The translations under genes were made by a program, and so were the position numbers. A model generated the notes under the pieces. That model saw nothing but the letters and a program-made list of their open reading frames with translations, was not told the origin of the DNA and did not search any database. From contig NZ_CP099399.1 in assembly GCF_024721175.1 (NCBI RefSeq), positions 1,984,001 to 2,048,000 of the forward strand: a stretch of DNA of 64,000 nt, written 5' to 3'. Shown here in pieces: positions 10,300-20,527 of this stretch. The DNA comes from Rhizobium sp. Pop5. GTDB lineage: Bacteria; Pseudomonadota; Alphaproteobacteria; Rhizobiales; Rhizobiaceae. Each line of letters starts with the position of its first letter. Position 1 is the first letter of the stretch.

Positions 10300-11064
10300 T
10301 CAGTAGGTCTTGATGGAAGCGATCGAGCGCGTGATGTTGCGGTCGATATCGTTCGGATTGTCGTGCTCGACGACGAAATGCTTGGCCTTGGTCTTCGCCT
10401 TGACGACCGGAAGCAGCTTGGCCCAGCCGATCGTGCCATGGCCGACATCCGCCCAGCCGCCTTCATCCGTGGCTTCGCCTGCCGGCGCAATGTCCTTGAC
10501 GTGCACGGCGCTGATGCGGTCCCCAAGCTTCTCGACCCAGGCATAGGGGTCGGCACCGCCGCGAACGACCCAAGCGATATCCGCTTCCCAGGTAATGTCG
10601 GGCGCGCCTTCGAAGATGCGCTCGATCGGCAGCGAACCGTCGGCGAGCTTCACGAATTCGAAGTCGTGATTGTGCCAGCCGAATTCATAGCCCGCATCCT
10701 TGTAGGGCTTGCTCATTTCCTGCAGGCGCTTGCCGAAGGCGAGCCAGCCGGCAGCATCCGTCGGGCGCTGGTCGGGCATCAGATGCGGCGCATAAATGGA
10801 ATCCATGCCGAGGACTTTGGCGATCTGCAGCGACTTCTCGACGCTGCCATCGAGGAAATCGGGGCTGAAATGCCCGGTCGCCATGACAAGGCCGTTCTTG
10901 TCGAGATCGGCGCGCAGGCTCTTCAGGCCGGCCTCATCCAGTTCGGCATAGATGCCGCCGAAACCTTCGACTTCGCCGTAACCGGCCTTGCCGAGCTTCT
11001 CAAAGATCGCCGACAAAGGCGGGAAATTGCGCGCGCTGTAGAGCTGGTAGCTGAGTTTCGTCAT
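10300..11064 (-). CDS. Sugar phosphate isomerase/epimerase (xylose isomerase-like TIM barrel)
   Basis: This 254-residue AP_endonuc_2-type TIM barrel has metal ligands in typical settings: the GWHNHDFEF strand, WEADIAWVVRGG, and HVKDI. AAGGAG sits before two consecutive ATGs; the second (11064) has the better spacing. Together with the adjacent Gfo/Idh enzyme it probably interconverts keto and aldo sugars from the imported oligosaccharide. The exact reaction cannot be assigned from sequence. Confidence 0.85.
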   Translation of the reverse strand: MTKLSYQLYSARNFPPLSAIFEKLGKAGYGEVEGFGGIYAELDEAGLKSLRADLDKNGLVMATGHFSPDFLDGSVEKSLQIAKVLGMDSIYAPHLMPDQRPTDAAGWLAFGKRLQEMSKPYKDAGYEFGWHNHDFEFVKLADGSLPIERIFEGAPDITWEADIAWVVRGGADPYAWVEKLGDRISAVHVKDIAPAGEATDEGGWADVGHGTIGWAKLLPVVKAKTKAKHFVVEHDNPNDIDRNITRSIASIKTY

Positions 11065-11103
11065 CATGTTCTCCTTGGGCCTCGTGCCCATTTCTTGGAA
11101 GGA

Positions 11104-13563
11104 TCAATCCGCCGATTGGCAGGAATGCAGGTCGTAGAAGCGGAATTCCGGCAGCCTGCCGCGTTCGAGCTGATGTGCCGGAGTGAAGGTGATGCGGCGG
11201 CTCTCGCCGGCCGCCAGATCGAAGGCGTTGTCGGAATATTTTCCGTCCGTCTCGCTTTCGATCATCACGAAGAGCGCAAGTCCCTTAGCGGTGATGTTGA
11301 TGTCGACGGCGCCGCTCGCCTCGACATATTCATGGGTAACGGTCAGGCCCGACGGCTCCAGCTCCAGCGCCTTATAGGTGCCGTTGACATAGTGTCCTTC
11401 GCCGCCCATGCCGTTCGACGCGGTGAAATGCCAGGCGAGCAGCGTTCCCTCGGCAATGTCGGACACATCGATCGTCGCTGCCGTTACCGCGGCATCCGGC
11501 GAGCAGACCGCCTGCACGTCTTTCAGGTGCTTCCGCTCGCCCTTCATCGTCAGAAGCGAGATCGAAAGATCGATGCTGACATCTGAAAGCGTGTCGTTAA
11601 CAAGCGAGAAGCGGATCGTCTTGCCGTCTTCGGCGGGAATGGCGGCGATCGCCACCGGCTGGAAGAAACGCTTGACGAGATAATGCATCGCCTTCCAGCG
11701 TCCGCCGTAGTCGAGGCTCGACCAGGAGGCGACCGGCCAGGTGTCGTTGAGCTGCCAGTAGATCGTGCCCATGCAGTGGGGCTTGAGCGACCGCCAGTAT
11801 TCGACCGCGGTCTTGATGGCGAGCCCCTGCTGGATCTGGCTGAGATAAACGAAGTTCGGGAAATCCTTGGGGAAGCGGAAATAGCGGAACATCGTGCCGG
11901 CAATGCGCTCGTTGCCGCCGGCATTCTTCTGGTGCAGCTCCATAACGGGAGAAGCGATATTCATATCCTTCTCCTCGGCATAGGTCCTGATGACAGGCAG
12001 CGAGGTATAGGACTGGAAGCCGAATTCCGAGCAGAAGCGCGGGCGCACCGAGCGGTAATTGTCGAACGACTTGTTCTCGTGCCAGACCGACCAGTAGTGC
12101 ATGTCGCCGGAGCCATCGGCATGCCAGGCATCGCCGAAATCGAGATAGCCGGAAGCCGGGCTCGACGGCCACCAGAGCGCGCCGGGCAGCGCCTTCTTCA
12201 CCGCCTGCTCGATCGTCCGGTTGAGGCGATCGTAGGAGACGAGGTAGCGGTCGCGGTTCCTCCTCGATTCCTCGAACCAGGTCAGCGCGCCCACAAGCTC
12301 GTTGTCGCCGCACCAGAGCGCGATCGAGGGATGCGAGGAGAGCCGCCGCACCTGGTAGTCGACCTCGATCGCCACATTGTCGAGGAAATCCTCCGTCGAG
12401 GGATAGAGGTTGCAGGCGAACATGAAATCCTGCCAGACCAGCAGGCCCAGCCGGTCGCAGAGATCGTAGAAGTAATCCTGCTCGTAGAAGCCGCCGCCCC
12501 AGACACGGATCATGTTCATGTTCGCGGCTTTCGCCGATTGCAGCAGATCTTCGGTCTTGTCAGGCGAAGAGAGCGAATAGAGCGCGTCGGCGGGGATCCA
12601 ATTGGCGCCACGGCAGAAGATCTCGCGCCCATTGACCTTGAAGGCGAAGCGGGCGCCGGATGAATCCGGCGTGGTGATCAGTTCGATGGTGCGAAGGCCG
12701 ATCTGCCTGGTCACCTCATCGTCGGCCACTTCGACGGAAAGTGTATAGAGCGCCTGTTCGCCGCTGCCGGAAGGCCACCACAGGCGCGGCTCGTCGATAT
12801 GGAAGAGATAGTTGACGTCAGTCTCGCCCTTGACCCCGACATCGAGGCGCACACGCTCCCCGTCGAGATCGAAATAGACCTGGGCGACACCCGCATGCTT
12901 GGAAAACAGGCTCGCCGTCACCGTCAGGTCGACCGAACCGTCATTGTTATGGACCTGGCGGGTAACGACATGTTCGATACGCGCCGTCTCGAGCTTCTTC
13001 AGCGCGATCGTGCCGTAGAGACCGAACGGCGCGATGGCGATATTCCAGTCCCAGCCGAAATGGCATTGAGGCTTGCGCAGCATGTTGCCGTCGGGGATCG
13101 GGCAATTGCCGGTGCTGTAAGGGATATAGAAGGGTTGCTGCTTCTGCCGCGCCGCAGCGACGGCAACGTTCGAGGCAAAGACGATGCGGATGGAGTTATC
13201 GCCCGATTTCAGCATGCTCGAGACATCCGGCCGGTAACGGCGGAAGCTGTTATCGGCTTCGAGAGCCAGAAAGCCGTTGACGTAGACGCTGGCGACCGTG
13301 TCGAGATAGTCGAGCTCCAGATACCAGTCGCCCTCGATCTCCTGCAGCGTGAAGCTGCGCTCGACCGCCCATTCACGCTCGGCGACCCACTGCACCTTCT
13401 CCTCGTTGCGGCCGAAATAGGGATCGGGGATCAGTCCTGCGCGGTGGAGTGCGGTATGCACGTCGCCGGGCAACGCAATCGCTGTGCGAACTTCGCCGTC
13501 GACGGAGGTAAGCTGCCACGAACCGGAAAGGTCGATGCTGGATGGGGTCGATTGTTGCGTCAC
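11104..13563 (-). CDS. Beta-mannosidase, glycoside hydrolase family 2
   Basis: This is an 819-residue GH2 enzyme. The N-terminal sugar-binding domain reads SGSWQLTSVDGE, then a jelly roll, and the catalytic TIM barrel carries the acid/base Glu422 (CGDNELVG) and nucleophile Glu513 (FCSEFGFQSY). The RVWGGGFYE segment supports beta-mannosidase rather than beta-galactosidase. No signal peptide, so it acts on imported beta-mannosides in the cytoplasm. The start codon is GTG at 13563; the ribosome site is weak. It lies upstream of the isomerase and oxidoreductase genes and likely shares their transcript. Confidence 0.88.
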   Translation of the reverse strand: MTQQSTPSSIDLSGSWQLTSVDGEVRTAIALPGDVHTALHRAGLIPDPYFGRNEEKVQWVAEREWAVERSFTLQEIEGDWYLELDYLDTVASVYVNGFLALEADNSFRRYRPDVSSMLKSGDNSIRIVFASNVAVAAARQKQQPFYIPYSTGNCPIPDGNMLRKPQCHFGWDWNIAIAPFGLYGTIALKKLETARIEHVVTRQVHNNDGSVDLTVTASLFSKHAGVAQVYFDLDGERVRLDVGVKGETDVNYLFHIDEPRLWWPSGSGEQALYTLSVEVADDEVTRQIGLRTIELITTPDSSGARFAFKVNGREIFCRGANWIPADALYSLSSPDKTEDLLQSAKAANMNMIRVWGGGFYEQDYFYDLCDRLGLLVWQDFMFACNLYPSTEDFLDNVAIEVDYQVRRLSSHPSIALWCGDNELVGALTWFEESRRNRDRYLVSYDRLNRTIEQAVKKALPGALWWPSSPASGYLDFGDAWHADGSGDMHYWSVWHENKSFDNYRSVRPRFCSEFGFQSYTSLPVIRTYAEEKDMNIASPVMELHQKNAGGNERIAGTMFRYFRFPKDFPNFVYLSQIQQGLAIKTAVEYWRSLKPHCMGTIYWQLNDTWPVASWSSLDYGGRWKAMHYLVKRFFQPVAIAAIPAEDGKTIRFSLVNDTLSDVSIDLSISLLTMKGERKHLKDVQAVCSPDAAVTAATIDVSDIAEGTLLAWHFTASNGMGGEGHYVNGTYKALELEPSGLTVTHEYVEASGAVDINITAKGLALFVMIESETDGKYSDNAFDLAAGESRRITFTPAHQLERGRLPEFRFYDLHSCQSAD

Positions 13564-13694
13564 GATGTCATTTCCGATTTTGAAAGCATTATGGTCTTGG
13601 GAAGGGCGAAGGATCGCTATTTGCCCTCACCCTGTCGCTTGTGAGGGAGGTTTCCTTCCCCTCACCCTTCACCAGGGGCGCCCCAGCTCTCCTC

Positions 13695-13828
13695 CCTCAT
13701 TCCTGTGCTTGTCACAGGAATCCAGTGCGCCCAGGTCCCTGGGCGCGGGAGACCCCTCTGTGGTAAAGAGTCATTCACGGCGCGGACGCGCCGTCGCTGG
13801 ATTCCTGTGACAAGCACAGGAATGAGGG
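13695..13828. repeat. Dispersed palindromic repeat (intact copy)
   Basis: Two inverted arms, ATTCCTGTGCTTGTCACAGG (plus AATCC) and its complement, flank a GC-rich core. The same unit is interrupted by the IS110 element at 58131-59375 and occurs in degraded form at 7889-8007. It fills most of the 346-base gap between the ABC ATPase and mannosidase genes; the remainder shows nothing else. Confidence 0.85.
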
Positions 13829-13909
13829 AATGCAGAGCTTCTGCCGAATTCATACCTATAGCCTTGCAGCAGCAGGTGGCGCCATCTCCGGCCCCACCCG
13901 CAGAACTTT

Positions 13910-15016
<1,107 letters not shown>

Positions 15017-15020
15017 GTGA

Positions 15021-15965
15021 TCACCCCTTCACTGCGCCGGCGGCGATGCCGCGAACAAAAAGCCGTCCGGAGACGAAATAGACGATCAGCGGCACCAGGC
15101 CGGTGAGGATCGTTGCTGCCATGTTGACGTTGTATTCCTTCACGCCCTGAACGGAATTGACGATGTTGTTGAGCTGCACGGTCATCGGATAGGTATCCGG
15201 CCGCGTGAAAACCACGCCGAACAGGAAGTCGTTCCAGATGCCGGTCACCTGCAGAATCATCGCCACCACGAAGATCGGCAGCGACATCGGCATCATGATC
15301 TTCAGGAAGATCTGCCAGAATCCCGCTCCGTCGACACGCGCCGCCTTGAACAGTTCTTCCGGCAGCGACACGAAGTAGTTGCGGAAGAGCAGCGTCAGGA
15401 TCGGCATGCCGAAGATCGAATGCACGATGACAAGGCCGGACAGCGTGCCGTAAATGCCAATTTCGCGCAGGATGATGACGATCGGATAGATCATCACCTG
15501 ATAGGGAATGAACGCGCCGATGATGAGGATCGAGAAGAAGAGCTCGGATCCCTTGAAGCGCCAGTTTGCCAGCGCATAGCCGTTCACCGAGGCGATGGCG
15601 ATCGAGATGATGACCGACGGCACCGTAATGCGTACCGAATTCCAGAAGCCGCGCGACAGGCCATCGCAGTTGAGCCCGGTGCAGGCCTCCGCCCAGGCCT
15701 TCACCCAGGGTTCGAAGGTGATCTCCATCGGCGGCGAGAAGATGTTGCCGAGACGGATTTCCGGCATGCCCTTCAGCGAGGTCACGACCATCACGTAGAG
15801 CGGCAGCAGGTAATAGAGCGCCGCCACACCGAGCGTGCCGTAGAGCATGATATTGCGCGGCGACAGCGCCGGGCGCGGCTTCGGGCCGCTCGGGCCTTCG
15901 CCGAGTTTCGGCGCGACCGCGTCGATGCCGGCTGCCGTGGTGTTGAGGGTTCCGATATTAGCCAC
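15021..15965 (-). CDS. Sugar ABC importer permease (MalG type)
   Basis: This membrane protein of about 314 residues has six TM segments and the EAA loop EELFKAARVDGAGFWQIFLK. I choose the GTG at 15965: a strong GGAGGAGG lies eight bases upstream, inside the end of the partner permease gene. The longer reading from a TTG at 15989 lacks such a site. The coding ends overlap by eight bases, which suggests coupled translation with the MalF-type partner. Confidence 0.88.
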   Translation of the reverse strand: MANIGTLNTTAAGIDAVAPKLGEGPSGPKPRPALSPRNIMLYGTLGVAALYYLLPLYVMVVTSLKGMPEIRLGNIFSPPMEITFEPWVKAWAEACTGLNCDGLSRGFWNSVRITVPSVIISIAIASVNGYALANWRFKGSELFFSILIIGAFIPYQVMIYPIVIILREIGIYGTLSGLVIVHSIFGMPILTLLFRNYFVSLPEELFKAARVDGAGFWQIFLKIMMPMSLPIFVVAMILQVTGIWNDFLFGVVFTRPDTYPMTVQLNNIVNSVQGVKEYNVNMAATILTGLVPLIVYFVSGRLFVRGIAAGAVKG

Positions 15966-16863
15966 GCTTGCGACCTCCTCCGAATTCAAGATAGGCCCAC
16001 GGAACGATGATGATCGCGACCGTGACCAGCATCATGGTCGATGCGGCGAAGCCCTGGCCCAGGTTCTGCGCCTGGAACATATAGTCGTAGACGTATTTTG
16101 CCGGCACTTCCGAGGAGATACCGGGACCGCCCGACGTCTGCGCCACCACGAGGTCGTAGACCTTGACGATGCCGGAGGCGATGATGACGATCGTCGTGAT
16201 GAAGACCGGCCGCATCATGGGTATGACGATGAGGAGATAGGTCTTCCACATCGGAATGCCGTCGACGCGCGCGGCCTTCCAGATATCCTCGTCGATGCCG
16301 CGCAGGCCGGCGAGCATCAGGCACATGACGAGCCCCGTTCCCTGCCAGAGCGCCGCGATCAGAATGCCGTAGATGACGATCTCAGGCGTGTAGAGCGGAT
16401 TGAAGGTGAAGCTCGTCCAGCCGAGCGAGCGCACCACCGACTGTACGCCGAAATCCGGGTTCAGCACCCACTGCCAGACAAGGCCCGTCACGATGAAGGA
16501 CAGCGCGAAGGGATAAAGGAAGATGGTGCGGAAAGTATTTTCGAAGCGGATCTTCTGGTCCATTAGCGCGGCGAGCACGAAACCGATGACCAGGCTGAAG
16601 ATCAGCGAGAGGATGCCGTAGAGGGCAAGGTTCTCGATCGCCGTCACCCATCGCGGTGCCGCCCAGAGGCGTTCATACTGTTCGATGCCGACAAAGCTCA
16701 GCCGCGGGAGCAGCTTGGAATTGGTGAAGGAATAAAAGACCGTCCAGAACGTGCCGCCGACAAAGATCACCAGCGCTGTCAGGATCATCGGAATGGACGC
16801 AATCTTTGCATTCAGATTGCGCAGTAACTTGTTTGGCCGGCCTGCTTGCGCTTGACCCGTCAT
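15958..16863 (-). CDS. Sugar ABC importer permease (MalF type)
   Basis: This 301-residue inner-membrane permease has six hydrophobic segments and the EAA loop DEDIWKAARVDGIPMWKTYL. GGAG lies eight bases before ATG 16863; a GTG two codons earlier is an alternative. It pairs with the MalG-type protein to form the CUT1 translocation channel. Confidence 0.9.
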   Translation of the reverse strand: MTGQAQAGRPNKLLRNLNAKIASIPMILTALVIFVGGTFWTVFYSFTNSKLLPRLSFVGIEQYERLWAAPRWVTAIENLALYGILSLIFSLVIGFVLAALMDQKIRFENTFRTIFLYPFALSFIVTGLVWQWVLNPDFGVQSVVRSLGWTSFTFNPLYTPEIVIYGILIAALWQGTGLVMCLMLAGLRGIDEDIWKAARVDGIPMWKTYLLIVIPMMRPVFITTIVIIASGIVKVYDLVVAQTSGGPGISSEVPAKYVYDYMFQAQNLGQGFAASTMMLVTVAIIIVPWAYLEFGGGRKRG

Positions 16864-16966
16864 GAACACTTCTCCTCACATCGCAGCGGCGACCCTTGAT
16901 AGCTCCCTTCCATCCCCGTCCGGATTAGCCGGCAGTGCCGGAAAACCGTCGAAAATCGCCTGGGAG

Positions 16967-16991
16967 GATCCGGCTCCGGGGGAGCCGGATC
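16967..16991. promoter_or_regulatory. Perfect 11-bp hairpin between binding-protein and permease genes
   Basis: GATCCGGCTCC and GGAGCCGGATC flank a GGG loop in the 150-base gap after the binding-protein gene. No good T tract follows on either strand. Such hairpins commonly protect the abundant binding-protein mRNA 3' end and lower distal expression; that role is inferred here. Confidence 0.55.
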
Positions 16992-17013
16992 GCAAGAGCG
17001 GCGAACCTGCCGA

Positions 17014-18249
17014 TCAGTCAGCCGAAGCGATGATCTTGGCAAAACGCTTCTGCGCGTCTTCCGGCGTCATCGACGGATTGGCGAAGAATTCGGAGAAGAG
17101 GTCTTCCTTCTGCTTCTGGCTGTCGGCCGAAAGCAGCTGGTCGGTGCCCTGGATCACGTTGCCCTTCGCCAGGATGTCGAGACCCTTCTTCATGCAGTCG
17201 TTGGCGGCGGCGAGATCGACGTCTGCGCGAACCGGCAGCGAGCCCTTCTTCAGGTTGAAGGCAACCTGGGTCTTGGGATCGAGCAAGGTTTTGGCGAGCA
17301 CGGCCTGCGCCTTGGACTTTTCTTCATCCTTCAGCAGCGGGAAGTAGAAGGCGTCACCACCGGTCGAGATGATCTCGTTCACACCGAGGCCCGGCAGGCA
17401 GGTATAATCCTTGCCGGCAACCTGCTTGGCGACCTGGAATTCGCCTTGCGCCCAGTCACCCATGATCTGGCCGCCGGCCTTGCCCGTGATGACGAGGTTG
17501 GTCGCCTGGTTCCAGTCCTGGACGTTGCTGCCCTTGGACATCTTGCGGGCGTCGTCGGCGGCCTTGAAGACCTTGGCGATCTCGGGGCCGGCTGCCACCG
17601 TGGCGTCCTTGTCCTTGAATACCTTGTTGAAGACGTCCTTGCCGGCAACAGCAACCATCAGCACGTCGAAGGCGCCTGTCGCCTGCCACGGCTGGCCGCC
17701 GACGGCGAGCGGAATGATGCCTGCCTTTTCAAGGGCCGGAGCGGCTGCGACGAACTCGTCCCAGTTCTTCGGAACCTCGACGCCGGCCTTCTTGAAGGCG
17801 GCGTTCGAAAGCCACAGCCACTGCCAGGAGTGAATGTTGACGGGAGCGCAGTAGATCTTGCCGTCGATCGTGCAGGAATCGAGCAGGCTCGACGGACGGA
17901 TGATGTCCTTCCAGTGCTCGGCTGTGGCGACATCGGTGAGGTCACGCATCAGGCCGGCCTGAACGAGCTCCTCGGCCTGGCGGCCGTGGTTGAACTGGGT
18001 GGCGCCCATCGGGTCGCCGCCTGTGATGCGGCTGATCATGATCGGACGGGCAGTGCCGCCGGAGCCGGCGATAGCGCCGTCGACCCAGTGGTTGCCGGTG
18101 GCGTCGAATGCCTTTGCCAGCTCGGCGACGGCTGCGGCTTCGCCGCCTGAGGTCCACCAATGCGTGACTTCGAGATCGGTTGCGTTGGCGGCACCAAGCG
18201 GAAGTGCTGCCGAAGCGGCAAGCATGGCCGCCATCATACGGATTTTCAT
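17014..18249 (-). CDS. Sugar ABC importer extracellular solute-binding protein
   Basis: This is a 411-residue family 1 binding protein. The first 23 residues are a signal peptide (MKIRMMAAMLAASAALPLG, cleavage after AANA), so it is periplasmic. The mature part begins TDLEVTHWWTSGGEAAAV, typical of CUT1 proteins for oligosaccharides. GGAGGAG precedes the ATG. First gene of the importer operon, with a LacI-type half-site arrangement upstream. Ligand probably a mannosyl- or xylosyl-oligosaccharide, judged from the linked GH2 and GH43 enzymes. Confidence 0.9.
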   Translation of the reverse strand: MKIRMMAAMLAASAALPLGAANATDLEVTHWWTSGGEAAAVAELAKAFDATGNHWVDGAIAGSGGTARPIMISRITGGDPMGATQFNHGRQAEELVQAGLMRDLTDVATAEHWKDIIRPSSLLDSCTIDGKIYCAPVNIHSWQWLWLSNAAFKKAGVEVPKNWDEFVAAAPALEKAGIIPLAVGGQPWQATGAFDVLMVAVAGKDVFNKVFKDKDATVAAGPEIAKVFKAADDARKMSKGSNVQDWNQATNLVITGKAGGQIMGDWAQGEFQVAKQVAGKDYTCLPGLGVNEIISTGGDAFYFPLLKDEEKSKAQAVLAKTLLDPKTQVAFNLKKGSLPVRADVDLAAANDCMKKGLDILAKGNVIQGTDQLLSADSQKQKEDLFSEFFANPSMTPEDAQKRFAKIIASAD

Positions 18250-18293
18250 GAGTTCTCCTCCCTCACTGAAACGTTGCCGGAAAAACTTAGATC

Positions 18294-18301
18294 AATCGAT
18301 T
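18294..18301. promoter_or_regulatory. Candidate LacI-type operator in the importer promoter
   Basis: AATCGATT, a CG-centred palindrome of the type bound by LacI/GalR proteins, lies about 45 bases before the binding-protein start and between possible -35 (TTGCGT) and -10 (CTAAGT) boxes on the minus strand. The divergent LacI gene makes it a plausible repression site. Confidence 0.35.
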
Positions 18302-18411
18302 TCACCACGCAACTGCCCGCCGGTAAAATTTTCCTTAAAGATCGACATTGCTACTTATAACTGTTCCCCGTCGAACGATCACACCCGCCGAGCCAGCCGT
18401 CACGAGCGCGT

Positions 18412-18427
18412 TATCGCATATGCGATA
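18412..18427. promoter_or_regulatory. Perfect 16-bp palindrome in the divergent importer/LacI intergenic region
   Basis: TATCGCATATGCGATA is a perfect inverted repeat midway in the 453-base gap between the importer operon and the LacI-family gene. A second shorter dyad, CTGTA-TCGT-TACAG, lies at 18587-18600. Both are regulator-site candidates; the binding proteins are unknown. The rest of the gap is AT-rich without a supported gene. Confidence 0.45.
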
Positions 18428-18702
18428 TCGATGCAATAAATTGAAACTAAATGATAAAATGTCACATCAAATCTCTTCTCTTACATTATCCATTTCGCAA
18501 TTGCGGAAAAAGAGCGTGAAAAGGCGCGATTCAACCTATGCGAACAATGTTGCGACGCACACAAGAAAAAACGCTCGACATTTCTACTGTATCGTTACAG
18601 ATTGACTTCCTCAGGGAGGCGCGATTTTGGCAGGCGGCGGGCTTACGGCGCCTGAAAAAGCCTCTATAAGCGAGACCAATTCGCGCAGGGCGGCCTACAG
18701 GG

Positions 18703-19749
18703 ATGGAAAACAAGGGAAATTTCGGCCAGGCGACATCGACGGCGGTGGCGCGCGAGCGCCCGACACTGAAGACGATCGCCTTCATGACCGGCCTTGGCGT
18801 GACGACGGTATCGCGCGCGCTGAAGGATGCGCCTGACATCGGAGCGGAAACCAAGGAGCGGGTGCGCATGGTCGCCCGCCAGCTTGGCTACCAGCCGAAC
18901 AGGGCGGGCGTGCGCCTGCGCACCGGCAAGACCAATGTCATCGCCCTCGTCCTCAGCATCGACGAGGAGATCATGGGCTTCTCGAGCCAGATGGTCTTCG
19001 GCATCTCGGAGGTCCTGTCCGGCACCCCCTATCATATCGTCGTGACCCCGCATTCCCACAGCAAGGACCCGATGCTGCCGGTGCGGTATATTCTCGACAC
19101 CGGCTCGGCTGACGGCGTCATCATCTCGCGCATCGAGCCGGATGATCCGCGCGTCCGGCTCCTGGCCGAGCGCGGCATGCCCTTTGCCACGCACGGGCGC
19201 ACCGATGCGGGCCTCACGCACCCCTTCCACGATTTCGACAACGAGGCCTTCGCCCATCAGGCGGTGCAAAAGCTCGTCCAGCGCGGCCGCAAGCGCATCG
19301 CCCTGCTGCAGCCGCCGAGCAAGCTCACCTACTACGCCCATATCCGCATCGGCTTCCAGACCGGCCTGCACGATTACGGCGCCGAGGAAGTGCCGCTGCG
19401 CGTCAACACCGACGCGCCGCTTGCCGACATCCGCGACGTCGTCGAGGTGATGATGCGTTCACCGAACGCTCCCGACGGCATCGTCTGTTCGGCCGGCAGC
19501 GCGGCCATCGCCGTCAATGCCGGCATCGAGGCCGCCGGCAAGGCGGTCGGCCGCGATCTCGACATGGTCTCCAAGCAATCCGTCCCGATCCTCAACTGGA
19601 TCCGCCCGGAGATCATCACCGCCCAGGAAGACGTGCGCCAGGCCGGCCGCGAAATGGCCAAAGCCGTCATCGCCCGCATCGACGGCATCGAACCGGAACT
19701 CCTGCAGAGCATCAGCCAGCCGGTCTGGCCGGAGGGCGGCGGCAGGTAG
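18703..19749 (+). CDS. LacI-family transcriptional regulator
   Basis: This is a 348-residue repressor. The HTH lies at about residues 20-45 ([20 protein letters not shown]), followed by the hinge region [20 protein letters not shown] and a periplasmic-binding-like effector domain to the C-terminus. It is transcribed away from the sugar importer operon and likely controls it in response to the imported sugar. The Shine-Dalgarno is poor, but no better in-frame start precedes the HTH. Confidence 0.87.
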   Translation: MENKGNFGQATSTAVARERPTLKTIAFMTGLGVTTVSRALKDAPDIGAETKERVRMVARQLGYQPNRAGVRLRTGKTNVIALVLSIDEEIMGFSSQMVFGISEVLSGTPYHIVVTPHSHSKDPMLPVRYILDTGSADGVIISRIEPDDPRVRLLAERGMPFATHGRTDAGLTHPFHDFDNEAFAHQAVQKLVQRGRKRIALLQPPSKLTYYAHIRIGFQTGLHDYGAEEVPLRVNTDAPLADIRDVVEVMMRSPNAPDGIVCSAGSAAIAVNAGIEAAGKAVGRDLDMVSKQSVPILNWIRPEIITAQEDVRQAGREMAKAVIARIDGIEPELLQSISQPVWPEGGGR

Positions 19750-19880
19750 CGCGATCATAAGCAGGACGGCAACTGACGAAACAACGCCACCGTTGGCGTC
19801 GATGTCGCGAGCGGCATCGGCTCGAAAAAGCCAAGATTGCCCCACATCTCATGAAGAGAACAACCGGGGACATCGACAGA

Positions 19881-20495
19881 ATGCATGAGAGCGACGTGCC
19901 TTATTTCAGCCAATGGGAAACGCCCGGCATGACGTTGCCGGTGCTTGCCGAAGGAGCGCAGGCGCTGCTCGCCGATCCGCTCTGGCGCCGGTCGGGGGCC
20001 GCGACGATCGAGGAATATGCGCGTTGGGCCGTCAATGTCTGCGGCATGGCCTGCCTGAAAATGATCCTTGCCGCGCGCGGCGAAATCCACCCGACGATAG
20101 AGCTTGCCCGCGCCTGCACAGCCTATGGCGGTTACGTCGTCAACGACATCGACGCCTCTATCAAGGGGCTGATCTATGCTCCCTTCGTCCGCTTCGTGAG
20201 CGAGCGCTTCGGTCTCGGCGCCGAGACGATGACCGGCGTCGATACATCGGCCATTCCCGGGCTTCTATCGAAACGCCGCTTCTTCATCGCTTCGGTGAAT
20301 TCGGGCATTCGCTGGCCGGAGCGCGAGCCGCCCTCGAAAGGCGGGCATCTGGTGCTGGTGACATCAGCCTCACCGGAAACGGTCCGCTTCCACAACCCTT
20401 CCGGCCATGACGAGGCGAGCCAGGCTGATGTGACACTGCCGCTTGTCATCTTCGATCGTTTCTTTGCGGGCCGCGGCATCTCGATCGAGGCCTGA
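19881..20495 (+). CDS. C39-like papain-fold protein of unknown function
   Basis: This protein of about 204 residues (MHESDVPYFSQWETPGM...) has a C39_2-type peptidase pattern: a Cys in WAVNVCGMACLKM and a His in GGHLVLVTSASP, then an Asn/Asp-containing HNPSGHD stretch. No signal peptide. A longer start at 19851 is possible; neither has a strong ribosome site. The gene ends 32 bases before a D-Ala-D-Ala ligase gene, so the two probably form an operon acting on a peptide or peptidoglycan precursor. Catalytic activity is unproven. Confidence 0.6.
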   Translation: MHESDVPYFSQWETPGMTLPVLAEGAQALLADPLWRRSGAATIEEYARWAVNVCGMACLKMILAARGEIHPTIELARACTAYGGYVVNDIDASIKGLIYAPFVRFVSERFGLGAETMTGVDTSAIPGLLSKRRFFIASVNSGIRWPEREPPSKGGHLVLVTSASPETVRFHNPSGHDEASQADVTLPLVIFDRFFAGRGISIEA

Positions 20496-20527
20496 TCCAT
20501 TCGACGGCTAGTCATCAGGAGGCTTGC

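Noticed and set aside
13695..13828. CRISPR-like or att-like arrangement of inverted arms
   Set aside because: Only two inverted arms with no regularly spaced direct repeats; it is a dispersed intergenic element.
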